Source: an uncultured Dehalococcoidia bacterium (GTDB lineage: Bacteria > Chloroflexota > Dehalococcoidia > Lucifugimonadales > UBA1123). From it: 64,000 nt of DNA. The stretch lies in NCBI GenBank assembly GCA_958296105.1, contig OY282441.1, positions 2,811,800-2,875,799 of the forward strand, in the 5' to 3' direction. Position 1 is the stretch's first letter. Every line of letters starts with the position of its first letter. Shown piece by piece: positions 8,756 through 17,629 of the stretch. Below the pieces are notes generated by a model. That model made no database searches. It saw only the letters and a program-made list of their open reading frames with translations, and was not told where the DNA came from. Both the position numbers and the translations under genes were made by a program.

Positions 8756-10045
8756 ATGTTGAACGCTGGGCCCTTGAGTCTGCTTCTGGTCGTGGTCTTG
8801 CTGGTGCTGTCCGCCTTCTTCTCGAGCTCGGAAGCCGCCTTTCTGTCGGTTCAGCGAACCCGAATCGCCCACCTCGTGAGCGAGGGGATACCCGGCGCTT
8901 CCAGAGTCTCGGACATGATCGGCAACCCCGAACGCCTTCTCTCCACCATCCTGCTCGGCAACAACCTCGTCAACGTGGCTTTCACGTCCGTGATAACAGT
9001 GGTCGTAGTCGCCGCGGTCGGCGACGGAAACGAAGGGCTGGGAGTGGTGGCGGCGACCGCGATCGGAACGGTGGCGCTGCTGGTGGCAGGCGAGATCATC
9101 CCCAAGACGCTCGCAGTCAGAAACTCCGAGCGCGTGACCTTCCTGTACTGGCGACCGCTCAGACTCACCGGATTCGCGCTGTGGCCGCTCGTGTTCACGC
9201 TTCAGTGGGTTACGCGAGGCGTCAACGCCCTGCTCTCGGTGAAGGACGACCAGCCATCCATAACAGAGGACGAGTTCCGAACGCTCATAGACATCGGCGA
9301 GGCCGAGGGGGAGTTCGAACCTGCCGAAGCCGAGATGCTGGAGAACGTCTTTCAGTTCGGCGACAGCCGCGTCAGAGAGGTGATGACCCCCAGAACCGAG
9401 ATGGTGTCGGTCCACCAGGGCGGATCGCTCAGGGAGTTCTTGGACATCTACTCGGAACACACCCACACGCGCTTCCCCGTCTACCGCGAGACGCCGGACA
9501 ACATAGTCGGCATCATATCTTCCAAAGACGTGCTGAGGCACATGTCCCTAAAGGGGCTGGGCTACGACGACTCGGTTACGGACGCCATCCGAGACGCCTA
9601 CTTCATCCCCGAGACGAAGCGCATATCCGAGCTGTTCGACGAGCTGCGCGCGACTGGAAACCAGATGGCGTTCGTAATAGACGAGTTCGGCGGCGTCTCC
9701 GGGCTGGTGACGCTCAAGCGTCTGCTCGAAGTCGTGGTCGGGCCTGTGGGCGAGGAGGGGGAGTCGCCCGAAGACGAGTACCGCGCCATTGACGAGAACA
9801 CGTTCCACGTAGAAGGCGGCATGAGCATCGGCGAGGTCAACCAGGAGATGCGGATAGAGCTGCCGGACGGTGAGTACGAAACCATCGCCGGATTCGCGCT
9901 GGACGTGCTGGGACACATCCCCGTTCAGGGAGAGCAGTTCGAATATGCCGACCTGAAGTTCGAGATACTCCGGATACAGGGTCTCAAGATCGAGCGCATC
10001 CGCGTAACCCGCCCCCAGGCGCATACCCAGAGAGGATCCACTTGA
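8756..10045 (+). CDS. CNNM/CorC (HlyC) family membrane protein with CBS domains
   Basis: The 429-residue inner-membrane protein has an N-terminal DUF21/CNNM transmembrane domain (about residues 1-190, first span LLLVVVLLVLSAFFSSSEAAFLS). A tandem CBS pair occupies about residues 210-330, with the entry motif REVMTPRTEMVSV. A C-terminal CorC_HlyC domain ends at about residue 425, including VEGGMSIGEVN. Family members are implicated in magnesium or cobalt efflux and Mg homeostasis; the hemolysin label is historical. The stop overlaps the TTG start of tilS, so the two form an operon. Confidence 0.93.
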   Translation: MLNAGPLSLLLVVVLLVLSAFFSSSEAAFLSVQRTRIAHLVSEGIPGASRVSDMIGNPERLLSTILLGNNLVNVAFTSVITVVVVAAVGDGNEGLGVVAATAIGTVALLVAGEIIPKTLAVRNSERVTFLYWRPLRLTGFALWPLVFTLQWVTRGVNALLSVKDDQPSITEDEFRTLIDIGEAEGEFEPAEAEMLENVFQFGDSRVREVMTPRTEMVSVHQGGSLREFLDIYSEHTHTRFPVYRETPDNIVGIISSKDVLRHMSLKGLGYDDSVTDAIRDAYFIPETKRISELFDELRATGNQMAFVIDEFGGVSGLVTLKRLLEVVVGPVGEEGESPEDEYRAIDENTFHVEGGMSIGEVNQEMRIELPDGEYETIAGFALDVLGHIPVQGEQFEYADLKFEILRIQGLKIERIRVTRPQAHTQRGST

Positions 10046-11493
10046 GCAAATCGCGGATACTCGCAGAGATCAGACGCCAGATCGAATCCCACGACCTGAC
10101 GGCGGCTTCGATCGTGGTCGCCGTATCGGGCGGCCCTGACTCCGTCGCGCTTCTGCACGCCCTCCACACCCTGCGCGACGATCTCGACATTCGGCTCCGC
10201 GCCGCCCATCTCGATCACGGGCTGAGGCCGGGCGCGTCCGCCGCGGACGCCGAGTTCGTGCGAGATCTGACCGATTCGCTGGACATACCCCTGACTGTCG
10301 GCTGCGCAGACGTGTACCGCTTCCGCAAGCGGCATCGCCTCTCCCTGGAAGACGCCGCGCGCAGGCTGCGCTACCGCTTCCTCGCTGGCGTGGCTTGCGA
10401 AAACGGCGCGGACGCCATCGCGCTCGGCCACACGCTGGACGACCAAGCCGAGACCGTGCTGATGCGCCTTCTGCGCGGCACTGGACTCGCCGGGCTGCGC
10501 TCCATGTCCACCCTGTCGGATATCGAAATCGAGGGCGCGGAGGCAGCGCTGTTTCGCCCCTTGCTCTCCGTGAGCAAGGCAGAGACGATCTCTTACTGCG
10601 CCGCGAACCGCCTATGCGCAAGGTTGGACGAGTCCAACCTCTCCACCGACCTGACGCGAAACCGAATCAGGATCGAGCTGATGCCCCTGCTGGAGACCTA
10701 CAATCCATCGGCGCGACTGGCGCTTAGCAGACTCGCCCAGTCCGCCGCGCTGGATATCGACTTCATTCGTCAGCAGGTCGAGCGCGTTTCGGATGACGTG
10801 ATGGAGACAGGCGCGCTCGGCGTATCGCTGGATCGAAGGCGATTCTCCGAGCTGCACCCCGCCATCCAGCGTCACCTGCTGAGGCTTGCGTTCGAGACCG
10901 CGAGCGGCGATCTGTCCGATCTAGGCATGGCGCACGTCGCCGACATGCTGGATATCATGTCCGGCGCGGCTGGCAGAGGCGTAGACCTGCCGCGCGGACT
11001 GCGATTGGAAGCCGAGTACGAGCGAGCGCGCATCATCGGACGCGAGGATGCGGGAGCGCGTGACGGTCCGCGCCCAGTCTCGCCTTCAGCGCCCATTCCG
11101 GTAGCCGTCCCCGGAGAGACGATCATCGAAGGCTGGAAGATCAGCGTCAGCGCGGCTCCATCCGTCGTCTCCAAGCCACGCATGGAGGTGCGCGCGGTGG
11201 GAGCGCAGCTTTCCGAGCGGTTCGACGCCGACAGCTTGGGCGAAGAGATGCGCGTTCGCCCCCGCGCGCCCGGAGACCGCTTTCAGCCGCTTGGAGTGAG
11301 CTCGCCCAAGAAGCTCAAGGACTTCATGATAGACGCCCACGTCCCCAGACGCTGGCGAGACGGAGTGCCGCTGATCGAGTCGGGCGGCCGCATCGCGTGG
11401 GTGGTCGGATGGCGAATCGCAGACTGGGCGAAGGTGACGCCCGACACCCGCAGGGCTGTCGACGTCAGCTTCGAGCCGCTTGCGCACAGATGA
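10042..11493 (+). CDS. tilS: tRNA(Ile)-lysidine synthase
   Basis: The 483-residue cytoplasmic enzyme attaches lysine to C34 of the CAU-anticodon tRNA-Ile so that it reads AUA. The N-terminal PP-loop ATPase motif SGGPDS is at residues 29-34, and the domain also contains LRAAHLDHGLRPG and GHTLDDQAETVLMRLLRGTGLAGL. The middle contains the substrate-binding helices, and the C-terminal TilS domain shows RVRPRAPGDRFQPLG. Translation probably starts at TTG 10042, overlapping the preceding stop by 4 bases. The last coding bases are partly duplicated downstream (see the repeat entry). Confidence 0.96.
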   Translation: MSKSRILAEIRRQIESHDLTAASIVVAVSGGPDSVALLHALHTLRDDLDIRLRAAHLDHGLRPGASAADAEFVRDLTDSLDIPLTVGCADVYRFRKRHRLSLEDAARRLRYRFLAGVACENGADAIALGHTLDDQAETVLMRLLRGTGLAGLRSMSTLSDIEIEGAEAALFRPLLSVSKAETISYCAANRLCARLDESNLSTDLTRNRIRIELMPLLETYNPSARLALSRLAQSAALDIDFIRQQVERVSDDVMETGALGVSLDRRRFSELHPAIQRHLLRLAFETASGDLSDLGMAHVADMLDIMSGAAGRGVDLPRGLRLEAEYERARIIGREDAGARDGPRPVSPSAPIPVAVPGETIIEGWKISVSAAPSVVSKPRMEVRAVGAQLSERFDADSLGEEMRVRPRAPGDRFQPLGVSSPKKLKDFMIDAHVPRRWRDGVPLIESGGRIAWVVGWRIADWAKVTPDTRRAVDVSFEPLAHR

Positions 11494-11560
11494 AGCCCGA
11501 TGCGACACGTCGCGGCATGTCGGCTTCGGGTTCCAGACAGGTTTCGAGCCGCTTGCGCAC
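11470..11560. repeat. duplicated 3' tail of tilS around a stem-loop
   Basis: The last coding bases of tilS, from TTCGAGCCGCTTGCGCAC at 11470-11487, recur at 11543-11560, exactly 73 bases later. The second copy still reads FEPLAH followed by Val and a stop. Weaker similarity continues for about 15 bases (GAAGCC). Between the copies GAAGCCCGATGCGAC (from 11492) can fold back on GTCGCGGCATGTCGGCTTC with bulges, a probable terminator stem. The tract separates convergent tilS and pncB. Confidence 0.7.
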
Positions 11561-11578
11561 GTGTGAAGCCTGACGCTC

Positions 11579-12598
11579 TCAGATCCGCCTGTCCAAGCGC
11601 GGGTTGGCGGTCACGCCGGGGATGCGCCCGCGTTTGGCTATCGGCCTGCCGTCCACCTCGTGGATGTCTGCCGTAAAGCTGTTGGGCTTGGCGCTCGCTA
11701 TGTACGTGCCGACCAGGAACCTGTCCACCGGCGCGGCGGCGGCGAACTTGCGTATTCGTTCGGGATAGAACCCGCCGCTCACGACTATCTCGACGTGCCT
11801 GAGTCCGGCGAGATCCAGCCGCGCGCGCACCTCTCTGACCAGCTCGATGGATACGCCCCCGCGCTCCGCCGGCGTGTCCAGCCGAACGCCTCTGAGACGG
11901 TCGCGCAGCGCCTGAGCCACGTTCAGCGCGTCCTCCGCCTCGTCCTTGAAGGTGTCCACCAGCGCCACTCGGGGGACGCCCTGCGGCAGATAGCGGTCGA
12001 AAGACTGAATGGCTTTGACCGAATCCCCCAGAAGGAGCGGCAGCGCGTGCGGCATGTCTCCCTCCGGCGTAACGCCCGCCAGACGCGCGCCCACGATGGT
12101 CGAGCAGGATATACACCCGCCCTGAACCGCGGCGTAGTCTACAATCGCCGCGCTGTTCGGGTGAACGTGGCGCGCGGGAGTCGCCACTATCGGGATGCCT
12201 CCCTCCGTGCCGCCGGCGGCGTCCACGCACTCCCGCGCGGCTGTCGCCCACGCGGTGCAGGACGACAGTATGCCGCACATCGCCGTCTCGTACAGCCCAT
12301 ACGCGCTGTACGGCGCCTTGATTCTCAGCGCCACCTCCCCCGCACCTACGGATTCGCCCTCTCCGAGAGACCAAACCTCGCTGCCGCTGTCCGGAAGAAC
12401 CTCTTCCAGCAGCAGCAGAGCCTCCTCCACCCCGCACAGCACGCCGCCCCTCTCCGGGCGGAACTCCGTAGTAACCAGCGGGTTGACGCCCTCGTTGCGA
12501 AGTATGGTGAGCGTTCGCTGAAGGTACACGTCTGAGGTCTCACCCACGCGAATGGAGGGGCGTATCTCGAACCGCGACGTCGTGTTGATGTTTACCAT
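11579..12598 (-). CDS. pncB: nicotinate phosphoribosyltransferase
   Basis: The 339-residue enzyme converts nicotinate and PRPP to nicotinate mononucleotide in NAD salvage. Supporting motifs are the N-terminal TSDVYLQRTLTIL segment, TPARHVHPNSAAIVDYAAVQGG around the active site, RVALVDTFKDEAEDALNVAQAL, and the phosphate-binding VVSGGFYPERI...DRFLVGTYI near the C-terminus. It is short, like the archaeal-type enzymes. It lies 27 bases downstream of the nicotinamidase gene on the same strand, so both steps from nicotinamide to NaMN are encoded together. Confidence 0.9.
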   Translation of the reverse strand: MVNINTTSRFEIRPSIRVGETSDVYLQRTLTILRNEGVNPLVTTEFRPERGGVLCGVEEALLLLEEVLPDSGSEVWSLGEGESVGAGEVALRIKAPYSAYGLYETAMCGILSSCTAWATAARECVDAAGGTEGGIPIVATPARHVHPNSAAIVDYAAVQGGCISCSTIVGARLAGVTPEGDMPHALPLLLGDSVKAIQSFDRYLPQGVPRVALVDTFKDEAEDALNVAQALRDRLRGVRLDTPAERGGVSIELVREVRARLDLAGLRHVEIVVSGGFYPERIRKFAAAAPVDRFLVGTYIASAKPNSFTADIHEVDGRPIAKRGRIPGVTANPRLDRRI

Positions 12599-12625
12599 CT
12601 CAGAAATCCGAATTGAAACTTGCGG

Positions 12626-13159
12626 CTAACGTGAAGTCGAAGAGCTGACCAGCTTGGCGCCCAAGATCTTCTCCATGTGTTCCAGCGCGTAGCCGTGAGC
12701 GGATTGATCGAAGCTGGCTACGCAGTCCGTGGGCACTTCGACCACGTAGTCCCTGTTCCTGGCGTCGGATGCGGTGTGCATCACGCAGATGTCGGTGCAT
12801 ACCCCGCAGATGATGACCTTGTCGGGGTTCAGCTCGGACAGGCGGCGCTCCAAGTCGGTCTCGAAGAAGGCGCTGTACCGACGCTTGCGAACGATGGTTC
12901 CCTCGTAGCTCCGAAGCTCGGGGATTGGCTCGGCCTCCTCCGTGCCTCGAACGCAGTGTACGGGGAACATCTGGAACTCCAGATCGTCCGGGTCGTGGGT
13001 GTCGCATATGAAGAACACCTCTGCGCCCTGCGCCCGCTCGCGGTCGAGCAGACGCTGAACCCGGGGGATGATCTCGCGCGATTCGTCGCCACAGTACAGG
13101 TTGCGGCCCGGCTCTAGAAAGCCAACGACCATATCGACCACCAGAACAGCATTGCTCAT
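12626..13159 (-). CDS. pncA: nicotinamidase / isochorismatase-family cysteine hydrolase
   Basis: The 177-residue cysteine hydrolase probably deamidates nicotinamide to nicotinate. The triad is visible: Asp in VVDMVVGFL near the N-terminus, Lys in the VRKRRYSAFF segment, and Cys in GVCTDICVMHTA. A metal-binding His-rich segment (DTHDPDDLEFQMFPVHC) also fits nicotinamidases. Three starts are possible; ATG 13159 has GGAGG 5 bases upstream and is preferred over ATG 13162 or a TTG at 13171. The neighbouring pncB supports the specific assignment over a generic isochorismatase. Confidence 0.87.
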   Translation of the reverse strand: MSNAVLVVDMVVGFLEPGRNLYCGDESREIIPRVQRLLDRERAQGAEVFFICDTHDPDDLEFQMFPVHCVRGTEEAEPIPELRSYEGTIVRKRRYSAFFETDLERRLSELNPDKVIICGVCTDICVMHTASDARNRDYVVEVPTDCVASFDQSAHGYALEHMEKILGAKLVSSSTSR

Positions 13160-13270
13160 CATGCCCTCCAAGAATATCGCGCTTGGTTCAGCATGTTAAC
13201 TGTGCAGACCGCCATTCCGCAAACAGGGAGATTCGCGCATTGCGGCTTTTGGAGAACGAGCCGTTCGGCC

Positions 13271-13462
13271 CTATGGCTTGTGCTTCTCCACCAGCGCCAC
13301 GATGCGCCTGTCTATCTCGTCGGGGATGTCTCTGTTCGAGTCGTGGAGCGCGATGGCGAGATGCGCGTCGCGGTGCAGCTGCTCGCGTTCCGGCGTCTCT
13401 TTCCAGTTGTCCTCGATCTCTCCGAAGAGCGCGTCTATGTGTTCTTTTCTGAATGCGGGCAT
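13271..13462 (-). CDS. small hypothetical protein
   Basis: A 63-residue acidic and basic helical protein starting MPAFRKEHID, not recognised. It has no Cys, signal peptide or membrane segment. The sequence (EIEDNWKETPEREQLHRDAHLAIALHD...) looks like a small soluble helical protein. It follows the RdhA-like gene on the same strand, but a strong hairpin lies between them, so it may be expressed separately. It is not the membrane anchor RdhB, which would be hydrophobic. Confidence 0.55.
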   Translation of the reverse strand: MPAFRKEHIDALFGEIEDNWKETPEREQLHRDAHLAIALHDSNRDIPDEIDRRIVALVEKHKP

Positions 13463-13488
13463 TGCAAAACCTCGTTCGCATACGCAAC

Positions 13489-13526
13489 ACGAGGGGCCAG
13501 CCCCAGATCCGGTTCTGGCCCCTCGT
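13489..13526. terminator. 12-bp perfect hairpin downstream of the RdhA-like gene
   Basis: ACGAGGGGCCAG at 13489-13500 is exactly complementary to CTGGCCCCTCGT at 13515-13526, with a 14-base loop. It begins 55 bases past the stop of the Fe-S protein gene on the minus strand and just before the small downstream gene. No clean T-run follows, so it could be a terminator or an mRNA-stabilising stem. Confidence 0.7.
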
Positions 13527-13580
13527 CGGCTTTCAGCGTTTCCAAATCCCGGTGAGGGACGATTGGCTGGAGGATGGCTC

Positions 13581-14837
13581 CTACTCGTCGCCCCGGGTGG
13601 TGTGACCCACCGCCAGTATCTCGTCCAGCTCGGAGACGAAGTCCATGACCTCATCCTGGCTGGGCTTGGTCTCGCTCTGGAGCTTCGCCTTGAACTCCTC
13701 GAACAGCCACTCTTCCTTCGTCCCGTGCGGGATGTCGAAGAACTGCCTGTCGAACTTGGGCAGCTTGCCGGGGCCGAAGTAGCCCTTGTCTCGCAGCTCG
13801 TACCCTTCGAGGTTGTCCGTTCCCTTGCCGAGGACCTCGCCCGTCTCCACGTAGTGTTCCATCACCGGCTTCATGCCGTACCGCTGAACCGGGCAGACCT
13901 TCATGCACACGGCGCAGCCTTCGTACCTCGCCATCACGGGGCGGCAGCGGTCGTAGATCAGCTTGTTCTTCTCTACGCCGCGCCACCAGACCTTCTCCTT
14001 CACCAGCGCGCGGCCCGGGCAGCGGTTCACGCACACCTGGCACTCTTGGCAGAACTGGTGGATGCCGTAGTCGACCGGCTCGTCGTATGTCACGGGCGCG
14101 TCCGTGGTTATTATCATCAGCCGCGAGCGCGAGCCGAAGTGCGGCGAAAGCAGCTGGCCGTTTGCGCCCAGCTGACCCAGCCCCGCCTGAACGAACATGG
14201 GAATGTACGCCGCGCTGTTGTCGTTGGGGCTGTGTACCTGCGCGTGGTAGCCAAGCTCGCGTATGTACGCCGCAAGCTGAAGGCCCATCGCGCCCTCCAT
14301 CTCGTAGGTGCCGAAGTGGGCGAACTCGGCATCCAGGCTCGGGATGGTCTGAGTCTGCCAGTAGTCCTGCTCCAGCGCCACGCAGATCGCATGCTCGTAC
14401 TTGATCCAGCGACGCTTGCTCTGATAGGCGTAGTGCCTGTCGAACCGGGTGAATCCCACCTCCCCGAAGCCAAGCTCCCGCGCTCGCAGGCGGATGGCGT
14501 CGGTCATGTCCTTGCCTATCTCGGGGACGCCGGTAGGCTCGATCTCGCCCGTCACCATAGCGGCATCCACCAGAGGCTGGTTGACCCTGTCATGCTCTTC
14601 TCGGTATTCCCGAACCTCGGGAGTGTAGACGCTCCACACCCACTCGCGATCGGCGGCCTTCTCGATGTTCTGCGACTCCAGAGGATAGACCCTCGTGTAG
14701 AAGGAGACGTCCTCATTGTTCTTGCGTATGCCCGGCTCGGTCACCAGCGCCTCTGCCACTGGAATGTCATAGTCCTGGTGTCCGTGCAACCTGCCAGGAC
14801 GTGTTACTACGTGATGCACAACCTTCTCGGCCACCAT
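13581..14837 (-). CDS. reductive-dehalogenase-like corrinoid/iron-sulfur protein (soluble)
   Basis: The 418-residue protein carries the two Fe-S motifs of RdhA. The first is C-x2-C-x2-C-x3-CP at residues 263-274; the second is C-x9-C-x2-C-x3-CP at residues 298-316. They follow an RdhA-like segment LGQLGANGQLLSPHFGSRSRLMIITTD. RdhA enzymes use a corrinoid and two 4Fe-4S clusters for reductive dehalogenation. Here there is no twin-arginine signal and no anchor gene, so the protein is cytoplasmic and probably not part of a respiratory chain; catabolic dehalogenation or another corrinoid reduction (QueG-like) is possible. ATG 14837 follows a GGGGGG element by 9 bases; frames start up to 21 bases earlier. 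Confidence 0.8.
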   Translation of the reverse strand: MVAEKVVHHVVTRPGRLHGHQDYDIPVAEALVTEPGIRKNNEDVSFYTRVYPLESQNIEKAADREWVWSVYTPEVREYREEHDRVNQPLVDAAMVTGEIEPTGVPEIGKDMTDAIRLRARELGFGEVGFTRFDRHYAYQSKRRWIKYEHAICVALEQDYWQTQTIPSLDAEFAHFGTYEMEGAMGLQLAAYIRELGYHAQVHSPNDNSAAYIPMFVQAGLGQLGANGQLLSPHFGSRSRLMIITTDAPVTYDEPVDYGIHQFCQECQVCVNRCPGRALVKEKVWWRGVEKNKLIYDRCRPVMARYEGCAVCMKVCPVQRYGMKPVMEHYVETGEVLGKGTDNLEGYELRDKGYFGPGKLPKFDRQFFDIPHGTKEEWLFEEFKAKLQSETKPSQDEVMDFVSELDEILAVGHTTRGDE

Positions 14838-14879
14838 ATAGATGATCCCCCCCATCACTTGGCAATGTGTCTGCGGCGG

Positions 14880-14908
14880 AGTCTATCCGCATTGTTGGAG
14901 CAAGTCAA
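14880..14908 (-). promoter_or_regulatory. probable promoter of the RdhA-like gene
   Basis: On the minus strand TTGACT (14908-14903) and TAGACT (14885-14880) are separated by 17 bases, close to the sigma-70 consensus. They lie about 45 bases upstream of the gene's start. The flanking 14909-14950 is unusually AT-rich for this window. Confidence 0.5.
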
Positions 14909-15006
14909 GACATAATATACATGAAATTCAGTGAAGGTTTTAGATTTCCCCGATACTCGAAACAGCCAATAGTAGGGACGGGCAGGGCAGAGCGCCCCGC
15001 TTGGCG

Positions 15007-16071
15007 TCAGCTCGGATCGTCCCCGTCGTCGCCCCGCCCGTCCGAAACGGCCATTCTCGCGCGTCTCAGCTGCGCGACCTGCCTGAGCAGGAACAGCAAG
15101 CCGCCAACGAGTATCACGCTGAGGTAGGTTATAGACCTGTCTACTATAGTCACCGCGGCGGCATCGGTTCGGCTCAGCCTGATGAGCAGAAGCCCCGTCA
15201 TCCCCGGCTCCACCGCTCCGACCCCGCCGGGTGTGGGCACCGTGCTGAGAATCGCGTGGCTAAGAGCGACCACAGAGACCAGCGCCAGCCCGGCCTCGAT
15301 TCCCAGCGCTTCCAGCACGAAGTACAGCCTCGCCATCTCCAGCAGCCATCCTACGGCTCCCAGAAGCAGCGCCATCGGAAGCTGGGCGATCTCGAAGCTG
15401 CCGAGCGTCCCACGATGGAACTGGTGATACGCGCTCTCCAGCCTGCGGGGCAGGAATCGCGCCAGCCTTGCACCATACGCCCACATCCACACCAGAACCG
15501 CGCCCACGGCGAGCGTCATGACGAAAGCCATGACCACGATGTAGCGCGAGACCGCGAAGCCGCTGGTGGCAGCCAGCAGAGCCGCGCTGAGCGCCAGCGC
15601 CGCGGCCACGGTCGCCATATCCAGCATACGCTCGGCGAGCAGCGTTCCCAGGCTCCATGAAAAGCTGCCCTTCGAGTCCTCCGCGAAGGCGTAGGCGCGG
15701 TAGGCGTCTCCCAGCCGCAGCCACGTAACCGAGTTGACGAACCACCCTATTATGATCAGCCGCGCGCAGGTGGCTGACGATGGAACCTCCGGCCTGTCGT
15801 CGCCGCCCGCCGCGGCGCTGAGCGCCAGTATTCGCCAGCGCGCGCCCCTGAACGCGAAGCTGAGATAGTAGAGCGCCAGCGCCAGAAGGTAGAGCCACGG
15901 GTTCATCGAGCGGATGCTCGCCAGCGTCTGCGCCCAGTCCAGATCGAAAGTGGCGGCAAGCAGCGCTATCACCGCCGCCGCTACCGCGAACGACAGCAGA
16001 GTCGGAAGCGACAGCGCACGCCGTCCGATGGATAGCGCGGCGGACGCGCCCCCCTCGCGCCGTTTCGCCAT
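15007..16071 (-). CDS. flippase-like / lysylphosphatidylglycerol synthase transmembrane-region protein (UPF0104)
   Basis: The 354-residue inner-membrane protein has about eight hydrophobic segments, starting near residue 28 (LLSFAVAAAVIALLAATFDLDW). It carries UPF0104 hallmarks: LALYYLSFAFRGARWRILA, a GWFVNSVTWLRLGDAYRAYAF segment, and VPTPGGVGAVEPG near the C-terminal third. These proteins are related to the membrane domain of MprF and to polyprenyl-glycan flippases. It lies 7 bases downstream of rsmG on the same strand. Another member is at 36589-37638 in a glycan locus; the substrate of this one is unknown. Confidence 0.85.
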   Translation of the reverse strand: MAKRREGGASAALSIGRRALSLPTLLSFAVAAAVIALLAATFDLDWAQTLASIRSMNPWLYLLALALYYLSFAFRGARWRILALSAAAGGDDRPEVPSSATCARLIIIGWFVNSVTWLRLGDAYRAYAFAEDSKGSFSWSLGTLLAERMLDMATVAAALALSAALLAATSGFAVSRYIVVMAFVMTLAVGAVLVWMWAYGARLARFLPRRLESAYHQFHRGTLGSFEIAQLPMALLLGAVGWLLEMARLYFVLEALGIEAGLALVSVVALSHAILSTVPTPGGVGAVEPGMTGLLLIRLSRTDAAAVTIVDRSITYLSVILVGGLLFLLRQVAQLRRARMAVSDGRGDDGDDPS

Positions 16072-16078
16072 AGCGCCC

Positions 16079-16843
16079 CTAGCCGAGCATGAGGGGACGC
16101 TTCGCCGGCATCCCCGGCCTGCGCGGATACCTCGCCGGAGTCGGGGAGACCTTTTCCACCGTCACCAGAACCCTGCCGGAATCGGCGCCGTCGCAGCTTG
16201 GGGTCATCGTCCTGCCGAGCCTGCCGCCCAGCGTCTCTATAGCGTGGACGGCGGACTGAATCTCGCTCTCTGCCCGAGATGTCTTGTGGACCACCACCTG
16301 GCCGCCTACGCGACAGAACGGCAGCGTCAGCTCTGCCAGTATCGGCATCCGCGCCACAGCGCGAGCCAGCGCCAGATCGAACCCTTCGCGCAGATCGCCG
16401 CGATGCGCCAGCGTCTCCGCCCGACCGTGAATCGCGGTCATGCGACTCAGCCCCAGACGCTCCCCCATGCTCTCCAAGAACCCGACTTTCTTCGCGGTGG
16501 AATCGACCAGCGTTCCCCTCATGTGCGGAAAAGCGATCATCAGCGGGATGCCCGGAAGCCCAGCGCCCGTGCCGACGTCCACGAAGCGCCCGTCGTCCAG
16601 CGCCTCTTGCGACACGGCTTCGGCAACAGTCAGCGACTCCAGGAAGTGCCGCTCCTGAACCGATTCCCACGAGGTGACGGTGGTCAAATTCATGCGCGCG
16701 TTCCACTCCGTCAGCCCGAGGTAATACTCCCTGAACAGATCGAGCTGCGCCGCGCTCAGCGACACTCCCAAGCTCGCCGCGCCTCTCTCGAGCGCGCCCG
16801 CGTCCAGTGTCGCACAGTTCGTTTCGCGCCGACTCATAACCAC
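16079..16843 (-). CDS. rsmG: 16S rRNA (guanine527-N7)-methyltransferase RsmG (GidB)
   Basis: The 254-residue SAM-dependent methyltransferase acts on the 530 loop of 16S rRNA. The N-terminal helix LDLFREYYLGLTEWNARMNLTTV is typical of GidB. The SAM-binding motif is FVDVGTGAGLPGIPLMIAFP, followed by LVDSTAKKVGFLE and a DLALARAVARMPILAELTLPF segment. An extra C-terminal tail rich in Arg and Pro follows the domain. It is first of a two-gene unit with the flippase-like gene. Confidence 0.95.
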   Translation of the reverse strand: MVMSRRETNCATLDAGALERGAASLGVSLSAAQLDLFREYYLGLTEWNARMNLTTVTSWESVQERHFLESLTVAEAVSQEALDDGRFVDVGTGAGLPGIPLMIAFPHMRGTLVDSTAKKVGFLESMGERLGLSRMTAIHGRAETLAHRGDLREGFDLALARAVARMPILAELTLPFCRVGGQVVVHKTSRAESEIQSAVHAIETLGGRLGRTMTPSCDGADSGRVLVTVEKVSPTPARYPRRPGMPAKRPLMLG

Positions 16844-17050
16844 CGCCTGACGTTGAGCGTTGTACTTCTTGATGAGGAGTTGCCCTCAGTCGACATCATG
16901 CCAACAGTGTATTGGATAAGTCCAGAAAATTGCGAAGCGCGGCTTGGTGGGAGCGATCGGATCGACTTCCCGCGAAACATCGGAGCATTCGCAAATTTCC
17001 GGACATGTCCAGAGACGAACCCATAAGCGACAGTGCAAGTGGTGCGAACC

Positions 17051-17629
17051 ATGAACTACGACCAAGCCGAAGACAGCGACCTGATGCAAGCCATCCGCAA
17101 CGAGGACAGAGACGCGCTGGAGACGCTGTATACCAGATACTACGGTCCCGTGTACTCGCTGGCAATGCACATGCTCAGGGACGTCGGGGCAGCCGAGGAG
17201 GTGGCGCAAGACACCTTCTTCAACATCTGGAGACGCGCCGGCAGCTACAAAGCGCATCGCGGAAACGTCACGAGCTGGCTGTTCGGCATCGCGCGCAACC
17301 GCGCCATCGACGAGCTGCGCAAGCGCCGCCGGCAGTACGATCGCGTTCGGCACGGCGTCGATCTAACCAACATGCCCACCGAGGCGCGGGACGACGACCC
17401 CGCCGAGTACGCCGCCGCTCAGTACGAGGGGAGCCGGCTCGAGGCCGCGCTCGCCACGTTGAGGCCCGAGCAGCGGGAGGTGGTCGTACTCGCCTACTTC
17501 GGCGGAATGACCCACGTGGAGATTTCCAGGAAGCTCGATCAGCCACTCGGCACCGTCAAGACGCGCATTAGGCTGGCGATCAAGAAACTCCGCGTCGTTC
17601 TGGTGCCGCAGATCGAGGAAGCCGCCTAG
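17051..17629 (+). CDS. ECF-type RNA polymerase sigma factor
   Basis: The 192-residue protein has sigma region 2 at about residues 10-85 (ALETLYTRYYGPVYSLAMHMLRDVGAAEEVAQDTFFNIWRRA, then NVTSWLFGIARNRAIDELRKRRR). Region 4 is at about 130-180 (LRPEQREVVVLAYFGGMTHVEISRKLDQPLGTVKTRIRLAIKKLR). This is the SigK-like ECF layout. The ATG at 17051 is chosen; in-frame GTG codons at 17033, 17039 and 17042 are alternatives, and none has a clear ribosome site. No standard anti-sigma gene follows directly; the next gene encodes a secreted protein with an RskA-like domain. Confidence 0.92.
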   Translation: MNYDQAEDSDLMQAIRNEDRDALETLYTRYYGPVYSLAMHMLRDVGAAEEVAQDTFFNIWRRAGSYKAHRGNVTSWLFGIARNRAIDELRKRRRQYDRVRHGVDLTNMPTEARDDDPAEYAAAQYEGSRLEAALATLRPEQREVVVLAYFGGMTHVEISRKLDQPLGTVKTRIRLAIKKLRVVLVPQIEEAA

